A DNA stretch of 64,000 bases. It comes from Lycium barbarum. Lineage: Eukaryota > Streptophyta > Magnoliopsida > Solanales > Solanaceae. The position numbers and the translations under genes are program-made. The stretch covers positions 88,550,543-88,614,542 of the forward strand of contig NC_083346.1 of assembly GCF_019175385.1 (NCBI RefSeq), given 5' to 3'. Under the pieces are notes generated by a model. The model made no database searches and had not been told where the DNA came from. It was given only the letters and a program-made list of their open reading frames with translations. Positions within the stretch are counted from its first letter, which is position 1. Each line of letters opens with the position of its first letter. This document shows positions 58,977 to 64,000 of this stretch, piece after piece.

Positions 58977-60404
58977 GTACCCGACCCTCTAGTGAGAGAC
59001 TCGGTGAACAATGCAGTGAAATTGTGCACGAAAACATACCCGGCCCGGGACTCGGTGAATGATATATTAACGGCATGCACGAGCAGAATATCATGAGCAA
59101 TCATATGCAAACTAAATCATCATCTGAGATTCAATAGAATAATTAGAATGAACTAACACTTGAGAATCAAGACAACAGTCACGTCAAGTACTACTGAGGA
59201 CTAGAATTCATTGGAGTCATAATGCAAGTGAGACTCATAAAATTATTTCTGAACTCCTTAAATAACCTGGGAGCACCCTTGAATGTCACTATGGATTATA
59301 TCAAAATAGGACTTCAGGAATCATAGACACGTATAAGGACATAATGAAATAGCTTCTGGAAATCAAGAACATTAGCCATTCTAGTATCTCTAAGAATAGG
59401 AGCTTCTTTGGAATTTATATGTTCGTCGTCTGTTTGTCTCACATAGATCATGCCAAAAAGAAAGAAGGGTTAGCTTTACATACCTTGTCGCTTCTCAAGT
59501 TAAACTTAACTTAGGTCTCGGGCTTCACCAATCTACAAACAATACCAAATGTGCCAATAATCAAATTAGGGTACTCTTTCAAACAAATCCTTAGTCACTT
59601 AGAAATCTAACAATATTCGGGTAGCATCTTCCTTAAAAACTTAATAATCCTCATGATTACAATTTATCCAAAGTTTCAATCACAATACCAATAACGATAT
59701 CAACAAATACATATCCCAAATAGAGTCAAAGCCATTCTTAAATCACTTCCAAAACAGCCCAATATAAATTACTATACCGATGCTTGTATACCCTTCCTTA
59801 TTTCCGCATATACATAGTATAACAACAAACATAACAACAACAACTACAGCCAATCCCACGATATTTCAGCCCACAAAATAATTCATAACAACCACCAAAC
59901 CGCCCACACGATAACAATAACAATTTATTCGATTTCCGATATAGTTTTCGTAATTCTTTCATCTAGCAATGTAGATACGACTCGGATGATTCAAATATAT
60001 CTAGGAGAGAGGATTTCTTACCTTATATGCCAAGAAGTACTCTTTTTCCACCTTACTTCACTTTGAAGAAAGCCCGAATTCAACAAGATGACAAAATAGA
60101 ACAACGAAATTGGAGCGGAGATCGAAACCTCTAGTATGCTTCGTGAAAATATCGTGTTAGCCCCCTTAAATATGAAAAACGTTGCTGACAATATATTTGT
60201 TGCCTTGTATAATTCTCAAAAATAAATGGTTGTAGCCCATAATATCAAGAAACGGCTACTGCATATCCTTTTCTAATTTGGGAATTCATCCAACTAAAAT
60301 GAATTTTGCTGCAGTCCTTTTCTAATGTGGGGTTCCTTTGGTTATGTATATAATAATCTCGTAATACTTATATGTCAAATCTGCCACCAACACTTAGAAA
60401 AGAA

Positions 60405-60538
60405 TAGTCACACATTGCTTAATTCCTTGCTGCCACGTGTGGAAGTGTTATCATTAGCACTAATCCATTAATAGTCACACATTGCTTAATTCCTTGCTGC
60501 CACGTGTGGAAGTGTTATCATTAACACTAATCCATTAA
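60405..60538 (-). promoter_or_regulatory. Tandem duplication with CCACGTGTGG (G-box) upstream of TATA in LTR-F
   Basis: Two copies of a 67-bp unit, each with GCCACGTGTGG, differ at about two positions. On the minus strand a TATATACAT box follows at about 60350-60340. It looks like an enhancer duplication; its role is inferred. Confidence 0.55.
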
Positions 60539-61143
60539 CCAAATTATTTTTATCCTTTATCTCCACTACAACTCAACATTTAATCAATTATACACGTAAT
60601 TAATTTCTTGATCTCAATTCACTTAAATGGTGATCATTTTCAACACACTTTATATACTCATTACCATGACCGTGTAATATAACACTAGTCCATAACCTCA
60701 TTTGTCATACATAAAATATTATTTCCAATCATCGTCGTCGCATTTTTGTCTTAAATCATTTCGGGATTTCATCCCATGTATACACCAAGTTCTTTGATTT
60801 TCATGCTTGAAATGACCAAATCCTCCGGGCTCGAATAAATTTGCTCATGTTTGGCGGTTCAATTTCCTAGTCTAAAAATACAGGGTATTATAGCTTGGAC
60901 CGTATTTCACTCAAATAAACGTTGAACCTTAATGAAAATTATTTGTCCAATTCACTTGACTTCTAATCCTCTCTATACATCTGTATCATCACTCTAACCA
61001 CCTATGAGCTTGAGGGATAACCTCGCTTCCGTTACTAATGTCATTTAACTCGCACTCTTTCTAACGCACGAAAATATGGGATGTAACAGAAAAGAATTGT
61101 ACAACATTTCCCTTATAAATAATAAATGACTCATTCTTCAATC

Positions 61144-61300
61144 TTTAGAGGTCTCTCAGATGAAATGTCTTTTCTCAAGTTCTTTGACGAGATTATCATA
61201 CATGGTGTCAGTAGGTAGGAACCCTCGAAGCACTGCTAGCACAAGAAAAATCAATATTAGGACTAGCAGTAACTGAGAAATCAGAGGGTAGACTCTGTCA
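61144..61300 (-). other. Possible host terminal exon (minus strand)
   Basis: On the minus strand a good acceptor TTTGACAG (about 61299) opens two readable frames. One codes for VYPLISQLLLVLILIFLVLAV… then TDTMYDNLVKELEKRHFI and a stop, and would be a tail-anchor-like membrane segment. The other reads SLPSDFSVTASPN… to a stop. A donor on the same strand lies at 62345 (next entry). The gene is unrecognised. Confidence 0.3.
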
Positions 61301-62344
61301 AAGATAAGTTTATTGTCTACTTACAAAACACGACAACTATCTCATCATTGAAAGTTTATATTCTATAAAATGGTTGGGTAAAACATTTAGCTAAAAATAA
61401 AATTGCAACACAAGTTTTAAAATTATCAAACCAAGATAAGTACTGCAAATAATAAATTGAAGATGAAAATCATTGAGAACTTTATCACAAAAGCTAAATA
61501 CTCCAGTATGATTCTTCTACGACAGAAGGAACGGTATAAGAGAACTAACGATCAATTTATTTCACAATGCAATGTTCCCTATACTCATATTTGACAACAT
61601 CTCAGACTCTCAGTATCTCAGATGTTGGTTTTGTAAATTTGGTAAGAATGTTGAGTACTTTTCACTGCATTTTCACAATTTGTAGTGATGTTCTCTTAAT
61701 GATTCTTAAAACACATCACATGCATATCTGCTTATTGTACGTCACAACTATTACCAGTTTTAATTTTGTAAATCTTAGATAAGTCAAAGAATCAATTGTC
61801 ACATGTGTGTGCCTAACTCACAGAAGAATGAAAGAGTGGTACTAGAAGCATGGAAACTTATATACTATTTAAACATGACCTTTTTATGCGAAAGAAAAGG
61901 TAAAAGAGGCTCCTTTAATACGCAGATTGAACTAATTCTGCTTCCTTGAAAAAATATGGTTGTTTGTAGTGTCTTAAAGAGGTCCTAGGTCTTCCAGGCC
62001 ATAGGAGTAGTCATTATCAAAATGCCAACCGCGCTTTTGAAAAATAAAGTTTGTTACTAGAACTAGCTGACTAAACAAAGATTAATAGAAAAGAATCCAG
62101 ACGTTTAAACATTTAAGATGGAATTTCTTTTAGACATCAGAAATCTGAAAATACACACCTTAAATATAGCATAGCGCAGTGCAATCGAAAGCATCATAGT
62201 ACGGATTATAAAGTTTGAAACATGACAATTATTCATAGACAATACTACAGAACATACCGAGACTTAATCAAGCAATTAACAGACTCATTTATGCATACAA
62301 CCAAGAAAATTAGTTTTACTTGAGTTATATGAAGTCTACTTACG
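61301..62344. other. Unassigned sequence, possible intron
   Basis: It is AT-rich, with no transposon ends or coding signal. It lies between the two candidate exons on the minus strand and would be an intron if they are real. Confidence 0.3.
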
Positions 62345-62436
62345 CAAATGTCATCCATAAGACTTGTAGGACTTGCCTCATCTGAACTAGCTGAACTAGT
62401 AACGATGTTAAAAATTGCAGCAGGAAGTCCATCCAA
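62345..62436 (-). other. Possible host exon ending in GTAAGT (minus strand)
   Basis: The frame DGLPAAIFNIVTSSASSDEASPTSLMDDIC is followed by GTAAGT at 62345. Its phase would join to either frame of the exon at 61144-61300 depending on the true upstream acceptor. An in-frame TAA just upstream of the Leu-Asp-Gly start makes this frame uncertain; a shorter exon beginning after TTACTAG is the alternative. Upstream exons, if any, would be cut off by LTR-G. Confidence 0.3.
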
Positions 62437-62496
62437 TTAAACATGGTACACTAAAGAACTTAGTTTGTCGTACAAACTAGTGGGAAAGAAAGATAT

Positions 62497-63498
62497 TGTA
62501 ATGACTCATCCGGTCATTATTAGACTCCCCGTAGCACGTACATAAAAACCAAGTTGAATTGCTATATGATTGGTCCATGGTGAAGTTTTACGGCTAATTT
62601 AGGTTATAAGATGAATCGCTAAGGATTAAAAATGGTGGGGCCGGATATGGCCGCTTCACCACAACGGTCAAAGAACCACTGCAGCGAGACCGCCCCAGCG
62701 GACGAGAAGGCTGTTGCAGCGGTCAACCCGAACTAGACCCCATTTAAAAACCTTAAATCCCACTTTTCCCCCAAACTTTCTTCTAAGCCGTCACTTGGGG
62801 GAATTTCTGGGCAGAACGCATAGAGACCTAAGCGAGACTTCTCTGTCATAGCTTCTGATCGGAAACGAGAAAGTGGAGATTCTATGGACGTCCTTAACAC
62901 CTGCTAGGCCTCAAGGTAGGTTATGGTTTACTTTAGTTAGACTTTGATTTGTGAGTTGTATATATGTGTAGGATTGACGGGAGAAAGCATGATTAGGTTT
63001 TCAGACACGGCGTTCGGTTGAATACTAGTTAGCTTGGAATTAATGGTAGAATTATATGGGCTTGCCGCAATTAAAAGAAGTAGTCGAACCAAGTGTGTAG
63101 TTGTTATATTTGAGGGGATGTTGTAGAGTGTGATTTAATTGGAGAATGGGAGTTGTTTTAGTAATGAGTTGACTAATATAGAGTGTTGCTACATCGTATG
63201 TTAGAGTGACTCGTACTTGAATGAAATTGACTCGTGTGTATCCATGTTGTTGTTGGGTTGAGTCTGTGAGTCTATCATGAAACTATGAAATTGGGGTTTG
63301 CACTCTTTGGCAATGGTACTCTTCTTGTTGATTAAGGTGATTGTAAATTCTTGCTGATGTTGAGTGAAATTATCTGAGTCTTGTTATGACTTGTGGCATG
63401 GTGCCTTGTATTTTTTGACATTGACTGATTATGTTCCATATTGACTGTTGAACTGAAAATACGTTGAGATTCGTATTGTACTTCAGATATATAGAGAC

Positions 63499-63549
<51 letters not shown>

Positions 63550-63634
63550 TCCCATTTGACAGGGGGTGAGGATGTGACCTAGTTATAGGCTCCGAGGTTA
63601 GTTCCAGAGCGAGTGGTACATGGACACCATGGGT
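62497..63634 (+). repeat. LTR-G (P-like gypsy LTR), interrupted by LTR-H
   Basis: It starts TGTAATGACTCATCCGGTC and has a GC-rich palindromic cluster at 62650-62725 (CCGCCCCAGCGG, GTTGCAGCGGTC) and a GTAGGTTATGGTTTAC block, as in LTR-P (28984). A TA microsatellite is at 63499-63547. Its 3' end lies beyond LTR-H, outside the window. Confidence 0.7.
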
Positions 63635-64000
63635 TGTAACGACCCGTTTGATCGTTATAGCCTTTTCGATGCTTTTGACCCTTTTCTAAGCTTGTTTAGC
63701 CCACATTTGACTCGAGAGGACCATTGACACGCTTCTCGCGGTCTTTGGTTCTGATTTGGGTGACTTTGTGGGGAATTTGAGTTTAAAGCGAAAAAGAGTT
63801 GACTCAAAGTTGACTTTTGCGTAAACAGACCTTTTTCGGGAATTCGTTGATTCCGAGAGGTCCGGATGGTCTTTTAGAACTTGTATGTATATACCGTTTG
63901 GTTCCCAATGCATTCAGGTGCATTTTGGGACTTGGGTTGGGAAGTTAGTTTTGAAGGGTTGACTCTATCAACGAGACCTCCGTTGGGAATTCTGAGGCTA
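63635..64000 (+). repeat. LTR-H, start only (P family)
   Basis: TGTAACGACCCGTTTGATCG through to the window end matches the first 365 bases of LTR-P (14786-15155), including the CCCAATGCA and CAACGAGACC blocks. It appears inserted in LTR-G. Whether it is a full element cannot be seen. Confidence 0.8.

Larger units (their letters stand above)
58047..61088 (-). mobile_element. Solo LTR-F (gypsy)
   Basis: It runs from TGTCACAACCC to GGGATGTAACA, 3,042 bp, with a perfect target duplication GAAAA (58042-58046 and 61089-61093). It resembles E1/E2 LTRs: the hairpin block at 58638-58714, GGGGCCCCGCCGTACC near 58503, and CATGCCAAAAAGAAAGAAGG with TTACATACC at 59449-59482. No internal domain is present. 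Orientation is minus by similarity to E1 and E2. Confidence 0.93.

Noticed and set aside
58903..59110. YIYIYI frames as membrane proteins
   Set aside because: They are translations of TA microsatellites.

Overview
The window is plant nuclear DNA, almost certainly from a large-genome dicot and most likely a member of the Solanaceae. The reasons are long (2.3-3.1 kb) chromoviral Ty3/gypsy LTRs, a Ty1/copia element of a type common in Solanaceae, and a rearranged endogenous pararetrovirus (Caulimoviridae) whose gene order resembles the solendoviruses found in that family. No bacterial genes, CRISPR arrays or tRNA genes were seen. Nearly every convincing open frame belongs to a mobile element or viral relic. 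Family names below are read from motifs, without a database search.

Positions 1-43,990 form a nested stack that can be unpicked from target-site duplications (TSDs). The oldest visible host is a copia element K (minus strand; pieces at 30524-30707 and 41979-43990). A plus-strand gypsy element P sits in K: its gag scrap is at 1-114, its decayed pol at 11680-14766, and its 3' LTR at 14786-15580 plus 28463-30523. P's gag/pol is split by solo LTR-A (115-11679, TSD CATAC). LTR-A is in turn split by E1 (318-9292, TSD GTAAT), a very young gypsy-type element with an intact gag and no pol. P's 3' LTR is split by element B (15581-28457, TSD ACTTC), which has no recognisable pol and holds two solo LTRs: C (17380-19930, TSD GCTAA) and D (20318-22664). 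K was also hit by E2 (30708-41978), a nearly complete gypsy element with two 3.04-kb LTRs and one gag-pol frame interrupted by a single stop codon. E1 and E2 share PBS, leader, PPT and gag type and look like a non-autonomous/autonomous pair.

Positions 43,995-44,653 are a truncated gypsy LTR. Positions 44,654-55,504 are the pararetrovirus on the minus strand. In viral order from the right it has: tRNA-Met primer site, small ORF1, coiled-coil ORF remains, a 124-residue ORF, movement protein, coat/zinc knuckle, protease, RT, RNase H, and transactivator. Its left end is scrambled: the movement-protein start is duplicated, and the transactivator 3' end plus viral promoter is present as a 1-kb inverted repeat with the two promoters facing each other.

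Positions 55,505-62,496 are low-copy-looking sequence with possible host exons, interrupted by solo LTR-F (58047-61088, TSD GAAAA). The window ends in two further P-family LTR pieces, G and H.

Comparing the LTRs shows three shared architectural features. Each family has a family-specific cluster of short palindromes or duplicated motifs just upstream of its TATA box. Several families share a CCGAAATTTCGG plus splice-donor-like block. Nine LTR copies share a hairpin block whose stem bases change in a compensatory way. Two elements (E1 and B) also carry a full-length but decayed 5S rRNA-like module in their internal regions. These are the most promising leads.
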